64,000 bases of DNA from Tumebacillus permanentifrigoris (GCF_003148565.1 NZ_QGGL01000008.1:1-64000); one strand, 5' to 3'; positions 36,001-43,943 are shown, counted from the first letter of the stretch. A program made the numbers and translations. Notes: a model not told the origin generated them from the sequence alone.

Positions 36001-39000
36001 TCGGCCAACTCCAAGCGCCCGATCTCATTCAACTGGGCTGCTCCGTTAGAGGGCAGCAGGGACAAGATACCCCGTTGATCTCCAGTGGTCGCTGTCGTTT
36101 TTACATACCCGGAGAGTACATAGGCGGAGTTGGGATCGATCGGGAGAGATGTATCAGAAGTCACAATTGAATAACTCGGAGAGCTAACCGATTGAAACCC
36201 GATTTGGAGGTCTTGCTTTCCGCTTTGAGCGGTCGAGTCGGAAGTGACCTGCCACGTTCCGTTGTTACCATCATAAAACTTCAAACCAGTCGTTCCTTGC
36301 TCAAAACTGCTGTTGACCACCAAATTGTCAGCCATCCCGATCGAGTTGCTGAAACTGGTGAGGTTGCCATACAGGTCATGTTTTTGCGCCGTACTTGTTC
36401 CGTAGGCGTCGTGGGAGGTCAGGTTGTTACTCTTGGTATCGAATGTGGATTTCACCACAGCCCCACTGAGCAACGTGTGGGATTTCAAGTCTGAGTTGCT
36501 GGTATAGTCGAAGTATTCGTATTTTCCTTCCGGGTTCTTGGTGTAGAGCAAGTTCCCGGTGTTGTCGTCGTACTTCTTGGTGTAGACGTTGTTTTTGGGA
36601 TCGGAATACGAGGTGACTTTGTTTGACGTCCAATCATAAGTCGTCGTGAGAGACAAGCTGTTCGGATCTACTTGTGAATAATAGAGGTTTTGGTTCTCAT
36701 TGTATTTGTAGAGATGCTTGCGACCTTCCCCATCGTAGCTGGCGGTTTGCATACCGGGTGGGTAGAATGTGTACTGCTTGCCTGAGGAGAACCGTGTCGC
36801 GTTGTCTGTCTCAAGCGTACTCAGTTTCTCCTCCAGCTGAACGCCATCCCAATAACTGCTCCCGGAACCTCCACTGTTACTAGCCGCCAGTCGTACTCGA
36901 ACGTACGCTGTGCCCGCAGGGAGTGCAGAGGGAGCGAATGAAATTTGCTTTTGCTGCCAATCCGTGCTTCCCGTAATCGCTATTCGTTGTGTCTCGGGGA
37001 GCAATTGGAAGTTGTTATCATACGGATAGAGTGACAAGATGGTCGTCTGAGAAGCGGATGTTGCTTTCATGAAACCGCTCAGTGTGTACTTCGCCGTAGT
37101 GGCATCAATCGCAAACGGGTCGGACAGGTACGTAGAGTAGCCCGCTGCAGGGAAGTCTACTCCAAATGCATTGTTGTTGTAGACATGCCCGCCGAGAGAC
37201 GTTACTTTCCCGTTGTTGAGCCCATCGTAAAAATAGAAATGGTCCGGCAGATTGTTACCGCCCGAGGAGACTTCAAAGTTGCCGTTCACCAACATGTTGA
37301 TCGGGCTGATGCCCGTCATTCGACGGCTGCTGTCATCGTTGGCGTCTGCGGAGTACATGTAGTACGTTCTGCGTTTGTTAGCCGAAGTTTCAGAGACAAG
37401 ATAATGCCAAGAATCGTAGGCGTACTCCAGCGTATCAAGTGTTCCATTTGTGGCTGATGGCAGCGTGACCTTAAACAAATCTAGAGACCCAAGGTAGCCA
37501 TAAGACCAGATCCGTCCAGCCGGGTCGGTGGCTTGGTCAATCAATCCGTTTCCGTTGTAATGCAGGTTGATCGTATGCGAGGCACCGTCTTTGATCGTGG
37601 AGATGTGATGATTCGGATCGTATCCAAACGTGACGGTGTTACCCGTTGCGTCGGAGATTGCGGAGATCACGTACTGACCGGCCCGAGCTGGGTCAGGGAT
37701 GAAGCTGTAGACGGTCTTGTCTACCATCGTCAGGTTGGCGGAGGAACTGGTCACGTTCAGTTTCCAATGCAGGCCGGTTGGCGAGACGTAGTTGCCTGTT
37801 GCATCTTTGGGGAAGTAGTAGATCGTCCCGTTGCTTCCGTTCAGACGAGCGATGCCATCTTGCAAGGCATAGAGCCGCATGTCCAAGGGAGAAACCCAGT
37901 TGTAGCCGAAGACACCGACTCCTTTGGCGCGGCTGTTATAAGTGCGAGAGAGGGACAGGTCTACACCACGACCGGGATAGGAAATATCGGTGATGGAGTC
38001 GACCATGTTCATGTTGCCCATGTTGACTTGACCGTCCATCGACCAGTACTCCTGAGATCCCAATCCATCGATGTTGTAGGTCACACTTAAATAAGAATGC
38101 GAAGCAGAGGCGTCGGCCAAACCAGTGATGGCACGGACGACATCGTTTTCATTTTTGTAAAGCAATTCTACCCCATAGTTATTTTGGATCCCGAGATACC
38201 AATCGCTGACCAGGCTTTTGAGCGGGATCTTCCACAACTCGGGTACGTACTGGTTGGTTACGGTATAGCTTCCGTCGATACCGCCAATCGCTGGTTGTGT
38301 GTTCCAAGCGACATTATACGAATCCCAAAACGTATTGATCCGGTGTGCATCTACCGTAGGCGTTTGTGTTACGTCCATCTGGTACCCCGAGTTGATCACG
38401 TATAGAGAGGCGTCAGAAATGACGGAACCAGCCGGCAACGCTGGCAACCGGAATTTCAAAAGCGACCGGGTAATCCCTTTGTTGACGCTGTTCCCGATCA
38501 GGAGGGAGGAATATTGGGAGAACCGAACGTTATTCTCATCGATCCCGGTAGGATACTTTGAGGCGATCATAGAGTTCGCCAAGTACGAGTCATCGGTGCC
38601 AACGCTTGGGTCGACGATGATTGGATAGCTGCGTTCTGGATCTTGTAACCAGACTGGGTCCACGACGAGATCAACGAATGTATGGCCTGTGCTGTCTTGA
38701 CGGAATTGATAGGCAGCCTTGGTCGAGGTGTCGCCTTTGGCGTCGATCAAAATCGGCGGGTCGAATGTAAAACTCGGTTTCTTGGAAGTGCCTTTGGTGA
38801 AAGCAACCGACCCGTCGTCTTGAATCTTGTACTGTAGAGTATTGAGGTCCATGCGGAACGAGAAGGTGGTCTGGGAGGTCGGTTTTTTCAGAATGATCGA
38901 TTCTTTGACGCCTGTGAAGGTCGCTGCGTAGGAGAGGTCGATGTCTTTGGCGGCGTTTTTGAAGTCTTGTTTGTTGTCTTTGTTCACCCCTTGTATATCG

Positions 39001-39431
39001 TCGGTGAAGACAGGTTCAAATGACAGTACGGCATCCTTGGTTTTCAAACTGACAGGACCGCCGTGGGCTGTGACAGGGAGCGAGACGTCGAAGGAATTGG
39101 CCTTGTTGTGCAGACGGCCGTCCGATTCGAGTTGCAACGTGGAGTCGATCGGCAGCAGTTTGCCGGTCGCAGGGTCTTCGTAGTGGATGGGTTCCAGATA
39201 GATCTGTTCCGTGAAGGAACCATCCGCGTTTTGAATACGTTTTGAGTTGAGGGTACGGAATTGTTCCAAGTCAGACTTGCTGGAGCTGTTCACAGCAAGT
39301 GGTTGGGAAGCGGGCGTCTGGTTGGGAGTTGAAGGGCTTTCTGCCCAAGCAGGAGTGATTGGGATGAGCGATGTGAGGAGGAGTATGGCGAGAAGGAGGG
39401 ACCCAGTTTTCTTCTTTTTAGAATGAGACAA
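33057..39431 (-). CDS. Secreted RHS/YD-repeat polymorphic toxin with LHH nuclease tip
   Basis: The roughly 2,124-residue protein starts at TTG 39431, eight bases after AAGGAG; the upstream ATG 39473 lacks a good site. Order: signal peptide (about 1-30), N-terminal beta-rich region, DNRLRE-like domain (about 280-450), DUF6531-like start (VDLSLSRTYNSRAKGVGVFGYNW, about 490), carbohydrate-binding-like jelly rolls (about 710-880 and 1070-1330), many YD repeats (about 1340-1920), the RHS core end YYLMARYYDPTVGRFLSKD, and a 160-residue tip. The tip ends with ELHHINGR...NIDALWPWDHAIVDPYR, an LHH-type HNH/endonuclease VII toxin. Known model: a contact-dependent weapon whose tip kills neighbours. Tip DNA looks AT-richer than the core, suggesting tip exchange. 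Confidence 0.9.
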   Translation of the reverse strand: MSHSKKKKTGSLLLAILLLTSLIPITPAWAESPSTPNQTPASQPLAVNSSSKSDLEQFRTLNSKRIQNADGSFTEQIYLEPIHYEDPATGKLLPIDSTLQLESDGRLHNKANSFDVSLPVTAHGGPVSLKTKDAVLSFEPVFTDDIQGVNKDNKQDFKNAAKDIDLSYAATFTGVKESIILKKPTSQTTFSFRMDLNTLQYKIQDDGSVAFTKGTSKKPSFTFDPPILIDAKGDTSTKAAYQFRQDSTGHTFVDLVVDPVWLQDPERSYPIIVDPSVGTDDSYLANSMIASKYPTGIDENNVRFSQYSSLLIGNSVNKGITRSLLKFRLPALPAGSVISDASLYVINSGYQMDVTQTPTVDAHRINTFWDSYNVAWNTQPAIGGIDGSYTVTNQYVPELWKIPLKSLVSDWYLGIQNNYGVELLYKNENDVVRAITGLADASASHSYLSVTYNIDGLGSQEYWSMDGQVNMGNMNMVDSITDISYPGRGVDLSLSRTYNSRAKGVGVFGYNWVSPLDMRLYALQDGIARLNGSNGTIYYFPKDATGNYVSPTGLHWKLNVTSSSANLTMVDKTVYSFIPDPARAGQYVISAISDATGNTVTFGYDPNHHISTIKDGASHTINLHYNGNGLIDQATDPAGRIWSYGYLGSLDLFKVTLPSATNGTLDTLEYAYDSWHYLVSETSANKRRTYYMYSADANDDSSRRMTGISPINMLVNGNFEVSSGGNNLPDHFYFYDGLNNGKVTSLGGHVYNNNAFGVDFPAAGYSTYLSDPFAIDATTAKYTLSGFMKATSASQTTILSLYPYDNNFQLLPETQRIAITGSTDWQQKQISFAPSALPAGTAYVRVRLAASNSGGSGSSYWDGVQLEEKLSTLETDNATRFSSGKQYTFYPPGMQTASYDGEGRKHLYKYNENQNLYYSQVDPNSLSLTTTYDWTSNKVTSYSDPKNNVYTKKYDDNTGNLLYTKNPEGKYEYFDYTSNSDLKSHTLLSGAVVKSTFDTKSNNLTSHDAYGTSTAQKHDLYGNLTSFSNSIGMADNLVVNSSFEQGTTGLKFYDGNNGTWQVTSDSTAQSGKQDLQIGFQSVSSPSYSIVTSDTSLPIDPNSAYVLSGYVKTTATTGDQRGILSLLPSNGAAQLNEIGRLELADTSGWQRLRKLILPTDFPQGTSSVRIKFGASLNSGTGTTSFDTIQLQKYSVDTAYNLLDNSSFERGASSFPDYWTPAESATNAWVTTDAYAENRSVSISNAAAITAVRAVNYQPYMPDSSYTLTAFVKTQGLSANVGRVRIGEYDASKTQIGYLDSEVLGGTTDWTMLSVQLDAKKAVPNTAFLRPILVTDAAQGTIFFDNVRLTNGTPGFTTYSYTNGIDTSNTRQYSEVDPLGNTASYEYDNLGHVTSTQDPMQNVTTKFYDPQSGRLSWETPASKDVRHDYSYDRDGNLIVMTEQDPTQTTLYNKTSISYNKLGQKTAVTDYLGRTTQYFYTPSGNLENITEPTGLYTPGAALVTNHYVTMAYDPANRKSSVTYSDNTAQYQFQYDKNSNLTKVEDTTSGVVGSAEYNSMNRLSKWYDNSTHSIGYTYNEFGSVIGRSLTANQTTYQESAKYNMMNQLMTLTDLNQKENRFLYTENTLLSTVTYGNDFTTSFEYDVNGHAVTLQNKNNLHVLQSSFAYTYDKNGRVSTKTTNVGKTTYTYTANGQLLTEKSPSGETTTYSYQIDAVNNPYGQLSKKQITKTDGTVQTTTYLYDKGNQLVKVNSQDYTYDNAGNLLSNGLFQFKWDSGGRMIEVDSGGKPVATFKYDHENRRVQQQVYDSAHVDGVITNFLYDGFSSHVLAETNVSGVVTKSYTWGPSGLMGITTLDATGKILKSYTVMKNAHGDIEELWDNADLTKPAVKYQYDVWGKLISPTTPDTINPYRYADARYDSFDNLYYLMARYYDPTVGRFLSKDSISTVPDYEYAGYDPVNFVDPTGNKFESDEPAVQLPGPSSGGDPSGAWEYVLRIMGLTSEEIAGGSAAFYGSVGGPPLNAWKVGDPINAPTKAGNYPSWSTAKSRYWKNEAKFSPEEYLASDLTRMQKGRAPLHEEVGVPKELHHINGRTGADPHNQANIDALWPWDHAIVDPYRFYNGPLPTQP

Positions 39432-39651
39432 GTAGTATTCTCCTTGCTTTATCTGATTTTTTCCACGACTCATTGTAGTGTGGGAGCCTGTTTCAAGACC
39501 AGAAGCAAGTGGTGGGAAAGGAGGAAGAGAAAAACAAGGAGTTTGCGAACATTTCGTGACATATCAAGAACGGGCAGGAATGGCTGTTGGGAAAGGAACC
39601 TGTATGTGGATAAAAAAAAAACGCCAGCCACTTGGTGCCTTCAACGGCAGT

Positions 39652-39825
39652 GACGATGCGTCCCGCACGCCACACCGCTACGCGATCCTCGACGAGTTGC
39701 TGACCAGAACAAGCAGACGTAAAAAAACACCGTGCCCATCGTTGGAGATGGGCACGGTGTCTTTTTACTGACGATACACGGAGAATACGAGCTGATCGAA
39801 ATGGGTCTCATGCCCAACACTCAAT
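39652..39825 (+). repeat. Damaged duplicate of hisIE 3' part, terminator and immunity-gene 3' end
   Basis: Bases 39652-39706 match hisIE 32233-32287 at 51 of 55 positions (encoding [16 protein letters not shown]). From 39706 the sequence jumps to match 32549 onward: hisIE stop, terminator, and the end of the immunity gene (minus strand VGHETHFDQLVFSVYRQ against VGLETNFDKLVFSVKRL). About 262 bases of hisIE are missing at the junction. No intact gene remains here. The gap 39432-39820 otherwise holds only the toxin gene upstream region, with no clear promoter. Confidence 0.85.
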
Positions 39826-40147
39826 CCGCAATCAGGATGATCTCCCCGGAGTTGAAATGCACGACGGCAGCCTCCGAGCCGTCCTGTTCCTCTGGCTGTA
39901 ACGAGAGCACCAGTAAGCCTGCATCCTCCACTGTCAGGATCATCTGGCGCTCGGCCTCTACCTGAACATCGGTAATCCGTCTGTGCAGGAGTGCAGGGAG
40001 ATGCTCCTCACGCAAAGCTTCCAAGGAATCCAAGCTCCTGCCAAAAAACAGCGGAGCACTGAACCCAATCGAATACGCATCTGTAACCAACAAGGTCCCG
40101 CTAAACTCCAGAATCTCACAATCCGTGAGTCTCTGCATGCATTCCAC
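39821..40147 (-). CDS. Hypothetical protein, possible orphan immunity gene
   Basis: The 108-residue soluble protein starts MECMQRLTDCEILEFSG. GTG 40147 is six bases after GGAGGTG; GTG 40156 touches the ribosome binding site and is less likely. No family is recognised. It lies upstream of the RHS toxin on the same strand, and its stop abuts the remnant of a second immunity gene, so it could be an immunity gene left from a lost toxin or a fusion with flanking debris. The sequence is not clearly similar to the immunity protein at 32610. Confidence 0.55.
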   Translation of the reverse strand: MECMQRLTDCEILEFSGTLLVTDAYSIGFSAPLFFGRSLDSLEALREEHLPALLHRRITDVQVEAERQMILTVEDAGLLVLSLQPEEQDGSEAAVVHFNSGEIILIAD

Positions 40148-40261
40148 GACGTACACCTCCTGTGAACTTCTACAGGTAGTGTTCCAGCGTTGTCCCTCTC
40201 TAGCCCTACTTCCTCACGTTCTCGCCAAAAAACCGACCCCCGCGGGCGTTGGGTCTTTTCT

Positions 40262-41077
40262 CTATTGCTGTACAAACCCCTTCACTAGCCGCACAAATTC
40301 CGCCGGCTTCTCCATCGGTCCCATATGAGCGGTTCCCTCCATCAGCACCCGCTGGGCATGTGGCATCCGGTCCACCAGCACTTGGCTGACCTCGGCAAAG
40401 TCCGGCCAGTCGAGGTCGCCGTAGATCGAAAGCAGTGGAGCCTGAATCTCCTCCAGACGCGCGATCGGCGGTGGGTCGAGCAATTTCGGGAAGTTGCCAG
40501 CGGGCAGGGAGAGCGCATGTACACGCATCGCCTTCACTCGCTCGCGAACATCCCCTTGCACACGACCAGGCTCTGCCGTCGGGCCATCCAGCAACGTGGT
40601 GATGTCATAGGCGAGCAACTCCTCCAGCTCACCCGCCTGCTTGAGCTCCTGAATTCGTTGGCTCGCATGCTGAATCTGCTCGGAATGGGGGTGACCCATC
40701 AGCCCGCCGTATGCGGAGACCACACCCAACACCCGCTCCGGGTGCGCACAGACAAACTCCAGCGCGACCATGCCACCCATTGAGTGCCCTACGAAGTACG
40801 CCTGTTCGATTTCCAATTCATCGAGCATCGTGCGGATGTCTTCATAGAGGGCAAACTCCTGCGTTTTGGCGGGGGATAGGCCGAACATCGGGATGTCCAT
40901 GCGAATCACTTGAAACTCTTGCGCCAACTCTTCAAAGATCCCATCCCACATGCGGGTGTCGAGGTTCAAGCCATGAAGTAGGACGATCGGGGTGCCGAGT
41001 CCCATTCTTTCATAATAGATACCACTGCCAGACAGCAACCCTTTTTCGTATGCACCGCTGTATGTTTTCGACGTCAT
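40262..41077 (-). CDS. Alpha/beta-fold hydrolase
   Basis: This is a 271-residue hydrolase of the abhydrolase_1 / 3-oxoadipate enol-lactonase-like group. It has the oxyanion segment VLLHGLNLDTRMWD, nucleophile elbow VGHSMGGMVALEF (Ser near residue 97), acid in IYGDLDWPDF and catalytic His in EGTAHMGPMEKPAEFVRLVKGF. The substrate is unknown. ATG 41077 is seven bases after GAGGAGG, while ATG 41083 touches it. It stands alone on the minus strand, divergent from the FusB-like gene, with no link to the toxin cassette evident. Confidence 0.85.
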   Translation of the reverse strand: MTSKTYSGAYEKGLLSGSGIYYERMGLGTPIVLLHGLNLDTRMWDGIFEELAQEFQVIRMDIPMFGLSPAKTQEFALYEDIRTMLDELEIEQAYFVGHSMGGMVALEFVCAHPERVLGVVSAYGGLMGHPHSEQIQHASQRIQELKQAGELEELLAYDITTLLDGPTAEPGRVQGDVRERVKAMRVHALSLPAGNFPKLLDPPPIARLEEIQAPLLSIYGDLDWPDFAEVSQVLVDRMPHAQRVLMEGTAHMGPMEKPAEFVRLVKGFVQQ

Positions 41078-41202
41078 CGTCATGCCTCCTCATTCCATTT
41101 ATCAACCACTTCTATTATCTAACATTTATGCCACAATTTCGAATGAACAATTGGTGACAAGGGCAATCAATAGCTCCGTTCAGCAAAAAAAGCTGGAAGA
41201 AA

Positions 41203-41231
41203 TTGACCAATGCTTCAAACTTGACTATACT
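41203..41231 (+). promoter_or_regulatory. Sigma-A promoter of the FusB-like gene
   Basis: TTGACC (41203-41208) and TATACT (41226-41231) are 17 bases apart, giving a leader of about 100 bases before the ATG at 41338. Confidence 0.7.
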
Positions 41232-41275
41232 AATAAAAATTTCCTTTTTTCAGGAAGCTCGGGGGGTCTAAACCT

Positions 41276-41325
41276 ATGGTCATACGCACCTACTGTTTCT
41301 AAGTGAAAATTGAATACCGAAACAG
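41276..41325 (+). promoter_or_regulatory. Possible translational attenuator: leader peptide and RBS-adjacent hairpin
   Basis: A GGGGGG run precedes ATG 41276, which opens eight codons (MVIRTYCF) and TAA at 41300-41302. The last codons contain CTGTTTC (41293-41299), which pairs perfectly with GAAACAG (41319-41325), and this arm runs into the ribosome binding site GGGGGAG (41325-41331). A ribosome stalled in the leader would open the hairpin. This fits drug-induced resistance genes but is unproven. Confidence 0.4.
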
Positions 41326-41337
41326 GGGGAGTATGAC

Positions 41338-41991
41338 ATGGAAGCTTTTTTGCATCCGTACCAAGTGAACTATATTCGCTCCAAGATCAATCTGCTGATC
41401 GGTGCGTTTTATTTTGCCGGAGATTATCGAGTGGTGGACGCGTCGCGGGAGAACGTCATACAAAGCCTGTATGATCTGTTGCCGGGCCTGACGCCGGAGC
41501 AACGAGCGCTGATCGATGACGCGGCCAACGTGCGGGACAAGGACGAGCTGAAACTCTACATGGAGCGTCTCCAACCGTACATCATCCCGTTTCCGGCGAT
41601 TACGGCGGCCGAGATTCGCAAGCTGTTCCCGAAGGTCAAAAAACTCGTGTTGCCTGATCTAGCGAACCTCGATTTTTCCAAGATCACGTACCTTGGGTGG
41701 CGTGACATCGCGACACATGCGCTGTATATTGTCTATCCGCTGCACGGCAAGTGGATCGGCGTCGAGTGCCAGTATGTGACGGGGGCGAAAAAAGTCTCTG
41801 CGATGTGTACGTGGTGCAACCGTGGCTACGGCGGGGACGGGGTCGCGCTGGTGACCAAGCAGATCAAAAACCGCCAGATCGTCGACGGATACACGGTGGT
41901 CGGCAATCACATCTGTCTAAACAGCCCCGCTTGCAACCAGGGCATCACGTCGACGGAGGAATTGGAGCACTTTTTGTTGCGCGTGAAGTAG
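41338..41991 (+). CDS. FusB/FusC-family EF-G-binding protein
   Basis: The 217-residue protein belongs to the family that binds elongation factor G and rescues it from fusidic acid-stalled ribosomes; many members are housekeeping paralogues. It has an N-terminal helical bundle (1-90, beginning MEAFLHPYQVNYIRSKINLLIGAF) and a C-terminal treble-clef zinc finger (about 120-212) with Cys pairs in AMCTWCNRGY and HICLNSPACNQG. The ATG is six bases after GGGGGAG. The leader carries a candidate attenuator. Resistance function is likely by family but not proven. Confidence 0.82.
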   Translation: MEAFLHPYQVNYIRSKINLLIGAFYFAGDYRVVDASRENVIQSLYDLLPGLTPEQRALIDDAANVRDKDELKLYMERLQPYIIPFPAITAAEIRKLFPKVKKLVLPDLANLDFSKITYLGWRDIATHALYIVYPLHGKWIGVECQYVTGAKKVSAMCTWCNRGYGGDGVALVTKQIKNRQIVDGYTVVGNHICLNSPACNQGITSTEELEHFLLRVK

Positions 41992-41998
41992 GGAGTAG

Positions 41999-42061
41999 AT
42001 GGATTCGATGGAGTACAGCATGAGTGGCGCTGATGCTGACGGCGATCGGGTGGACAGGTAG
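41999..42061 (+). CDS. Possible 20-residue ORF (very uncertain)
   Basis: An ATG behind GGGAG, eight bases after the FusB-like stop, opens MDSMEYSMSGADADGDRVDR and then TAG. Nothing else supports translation. The rest of the 260-base gap before the next gene holds an imperfect inverted repeat and the terminator at 42131. Confidence 0.15.
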   Translation: MDSMEYSMSGADADGDRVDR

Positions 42062-42130
42062 GCTCCTCAAGGGCTGACGACAATGTGGACCTGCCCCCTA
42101 GCCAACTCTGGGTGATGGAGAAGTAGATGA

Positions 42131-42163
42131 GAATGAGACTGTTCACAGTCTCATTCTTTTTTT
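42131..42163 (+). terminator. Terminator after the FusB-like gene
   Basis: GAATGAGACTG (42131-42141) pairs perfectly with CAGTCTCATTC (42146-42156), followed by seven T. Confidence 0.9.
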
Positions 42164-42251
42164 ATCGTTGCTTAAACTGGAATAGTTTGGAATACCAGAG
42201 GAGAAGTCTGACCAAAACGGTAGTAGGTAGGTTTGGAAGGAGTTCGATCCC

Positions 42252-43466
42252 ATGTGGAAAAAAGCCTCCGTCACACGTGCGGAGACGGGTATTGTGGCTG
42301 CTATTTTGGCGCTGGCCTTCGCTGTGCGCTTGTATTATATGAAGGCATTCGTACAGCCAGCACTGTCCGGGGATGCCGCGAATTACGTGGCGATGGTCAA
42401 GCGGTGGGTCGCCACCGGGATCTATAGCTTCTGGGGCGGAGGACCTGATGCGTATGTCACGCCGGGCTATCCGACGTTTCTGGCTTTTTTCTTTCGTTGG
42501 TTCGATGGTTCCTCGCACGATCCGCTGATCTGGGTCTATGGCGCGCAGATCATGCTCTCCACGCTGACGGTGTTCGGTCTGTACTTGATCGGTCGTCGCG
42601 TGTGCAACTCGTATGCGGGCTATCTAGCAGGACTTGCTTATGCGCTGTATCCGACTGCAATCTGGGCGTCGGCGTTGATTCTGACTGAGACGCTGTATAT
42701 TTTCTTGTTTACGGGGTATGTGTATCTGTTCCTCGTGGGGATGGATCGTGAATCTCGGAAGTGGACCGCTGCGGCAGGGTTTGTGCTGGGGCTGACCGTG
42801 CTGGTGCGTCCAGCTGTTGCACCGCTGGCGATCATGCCGCTGATCTATTGGTTGTTGGTACGCCGCGTGCAGGGTCCGATCAAGCTGACGATCTGGCATC
42901 TCGCGCCATTTGTGATCGTGATGTTGCCGTGGTGGATTCGCAACACGATCTCGCTCGGGCACTTCGTCGCGCTGGCGACACAGACGGGCAACCCGTTCCT
43001 CGCCGGAACCGACCCGTACTTTACGGAAGGGGAGCGGTTGTTCAAAAACCTCCAAGGCGTCGACCAGCAAGCGCTCGGCTGGCAACGCATCCGCGAAGGC
43101 TTGGCCACCCATCCATCGACATGGATCATGTGGTTCACCGTGGGGAAACTGCGCGTGCTGTTCAACGACCTCTGGGTCGTGCCGCACGGTAGGTACTTCG
43201 ATATGTGGCAACATCTGCATCAGTGGGGCGTGTACCTCGGCTTCTCGTCACTCCTGCTCTACGTGAAAAACGTCAAGATCCGCCCGCTGCTGCTGTTTGT
43301 TTTGATTCCGACCGCGTTGCAGTTGATGTTCCTCCCCCTGACCCGCTACGGTTTCGTGATGATGCCGTTGCTCATGGTCTTGGCGGCCGTCGTGATCGTG
43401 TATCTCGCAACTCCGCAGCGCGGCGAACAACCGCTGGAGGAGCAAAAAGACCGTGTCGTCCCTTGA
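42252..43466 (+). CDS. Polytopic glycosyltransferase of the GT39/ArnT-like type
   Basis: The 404-residue membrane enzyme is expected to transfer a sugar from a lipid-phosphate carrier to an extracellular acceptor. It shows an N-terminal TM, the loop with the acidic SGDAANYVAMVKRWVATGIYSFWG (catalytic Asp region of PMT_2), TPGYPTFLAFFFRWF, and about nine or ten TM helices with ILTETLYIFLFTGYVYLFL and LVRPAVAPLAIMPLIYWLL. The acceptor is unknown. It starts at ATG 42252 behind GGAAGGAG. Its TGA lies in the loop of its own terminator. It is shorter at the C-terminus than typical ArnT. Confidence 0.78.
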   Translation: MWKKASVTRAETGIVAAILALAFAVRLYYMKAFVQPALSGDAANYVAMVKRWVATGIYSFWGGGPDAYVTPGYPTFLAFFFRWFDGSSHDPLIWVYGAQIMLSTLTVFGLYLIGRRVCNSYAGYLAGLAYALYPTAIWASALILTETLYIFLFTGYVYLFLVGMDRESRKWTAAAGFVLGLTVLVRPAVAPLAIMPLIYWLLVRRVQGPIKLTIWHLAPFVIVMLPWWIRNTISLGHFVALATQTGNPFLAGTDPYFTEGERLFKNLQGVDQQALGWQRIREGLATHPSTWIMWFTVGKLRVLFNDLWVVPHGRYFDMWQHLHQWGVYLGFSSLLLYVKNVKIRPLLLFVLIPTALQLMFLPLTRYGFVMMPLLMVLAAVVIVYLATPQRGEQPLEEQKDRVVP

Positions 43467-43482
43467 CGACACGGTCTTTTTT
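43444..43482. terminator. Bidirectional terminator overlapping the GT39-like stop
   Basis: AAAAAGACCGTGTCGTC (43444-43460) pairs with GACGACACGGTCTTTTT (43465-43481). It also faces the converging gene at 43494. Confidence 0.92.
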
Positions 43483-43493
43483 CCAGAGACGCG

Positions 43494-43787
43494 TTAGATT
43501 TCGTGCGTCTTGTACACGGTCGGCATGACATCTTCGAGGTAGTCGCTGACAATCTGCGCATCCTCCAAGTTCACGACTCCTAGCTTTTCCACCAGCAGGG
43601 ACAGGTCGCAGACTTCCATGATGTCGAAAATGCCGAATCTCTTCGTCTGCAAGTGCAGGATCAACGCCTTCCCATAGAAATGGGAGGTGTAGTTGATCAC
43701 CAAATCGTACTGACAATGATCGGTGACCAGGGTGACAAAACGGGAACGGCTCTCTTCGTAACTCTCGTTATAGACACGATGCGGCAT
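43494..43787 (-). CDS. DUF3055-like small protein
   Basis: The 97-residue cytoplasmic protein begins MPHRVYNESYEESRSRFVTLVT. ATG 43787 is chosen because GAGGTGG lies six bases before it; ATG 43793 abuts that site. The pattern YxExxEExRxRFVxxVTxxxxYDLxIxYTxHFYGKxLxLxxQTxRF resembles the DUF3055 (SAV0927) family of Bacilli, whose function is unknown. It is divergent from the histidinol-phosphatase gene, and their 5' ends are about 156 bases apart. Confidence 0.65.
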   Translation of the reverse strand: MPHRVYNESYEESRSRFVTLVTDHCQYDLVINYTSHFYGKALILHLQTKRFGIFDIMEVCDLSLLVEKLGVVNLEDAQIVSDYLEDVMPTVYKTHEI

Positions 43788-43897
43788 GATCATCCACCTC
43801 TCTTCGCAGAATTGATCTCGGTCGGCATTTACCATACAATACGGAAAGTGAACCTGTTTTATGTACGTCCAATCGTAAATTTTCTGTCTATTTTTTG

Positions 43898-43906
43898 TGG
43901 TATACT
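43898..43906 (+). promoter_or_regulatory. Extended -10 promoter of the histidinol-phosphatase gene
   Basis: TGGTATACT matches TGnTATAAT with one change. The same TGGTATACT string recurs at 50542 and 63464. No clear -35 is present. Confidence 0.5.
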
Positions 43907-43943
43907 TTCGTTAAGTACCGTGATGAAGAGGAGGATGATTGGG

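Noticed and set aside
41082-41306. A 74-codon frame upstream of the FusB-like gene (ends LNLWSYAPTVSK)
   Set aside because: It looks slightly protein-like but has no ribosome binding site, overlaps the hydrolase start, and contains the consensus promoter and leader region. It could be a gene relic at most.
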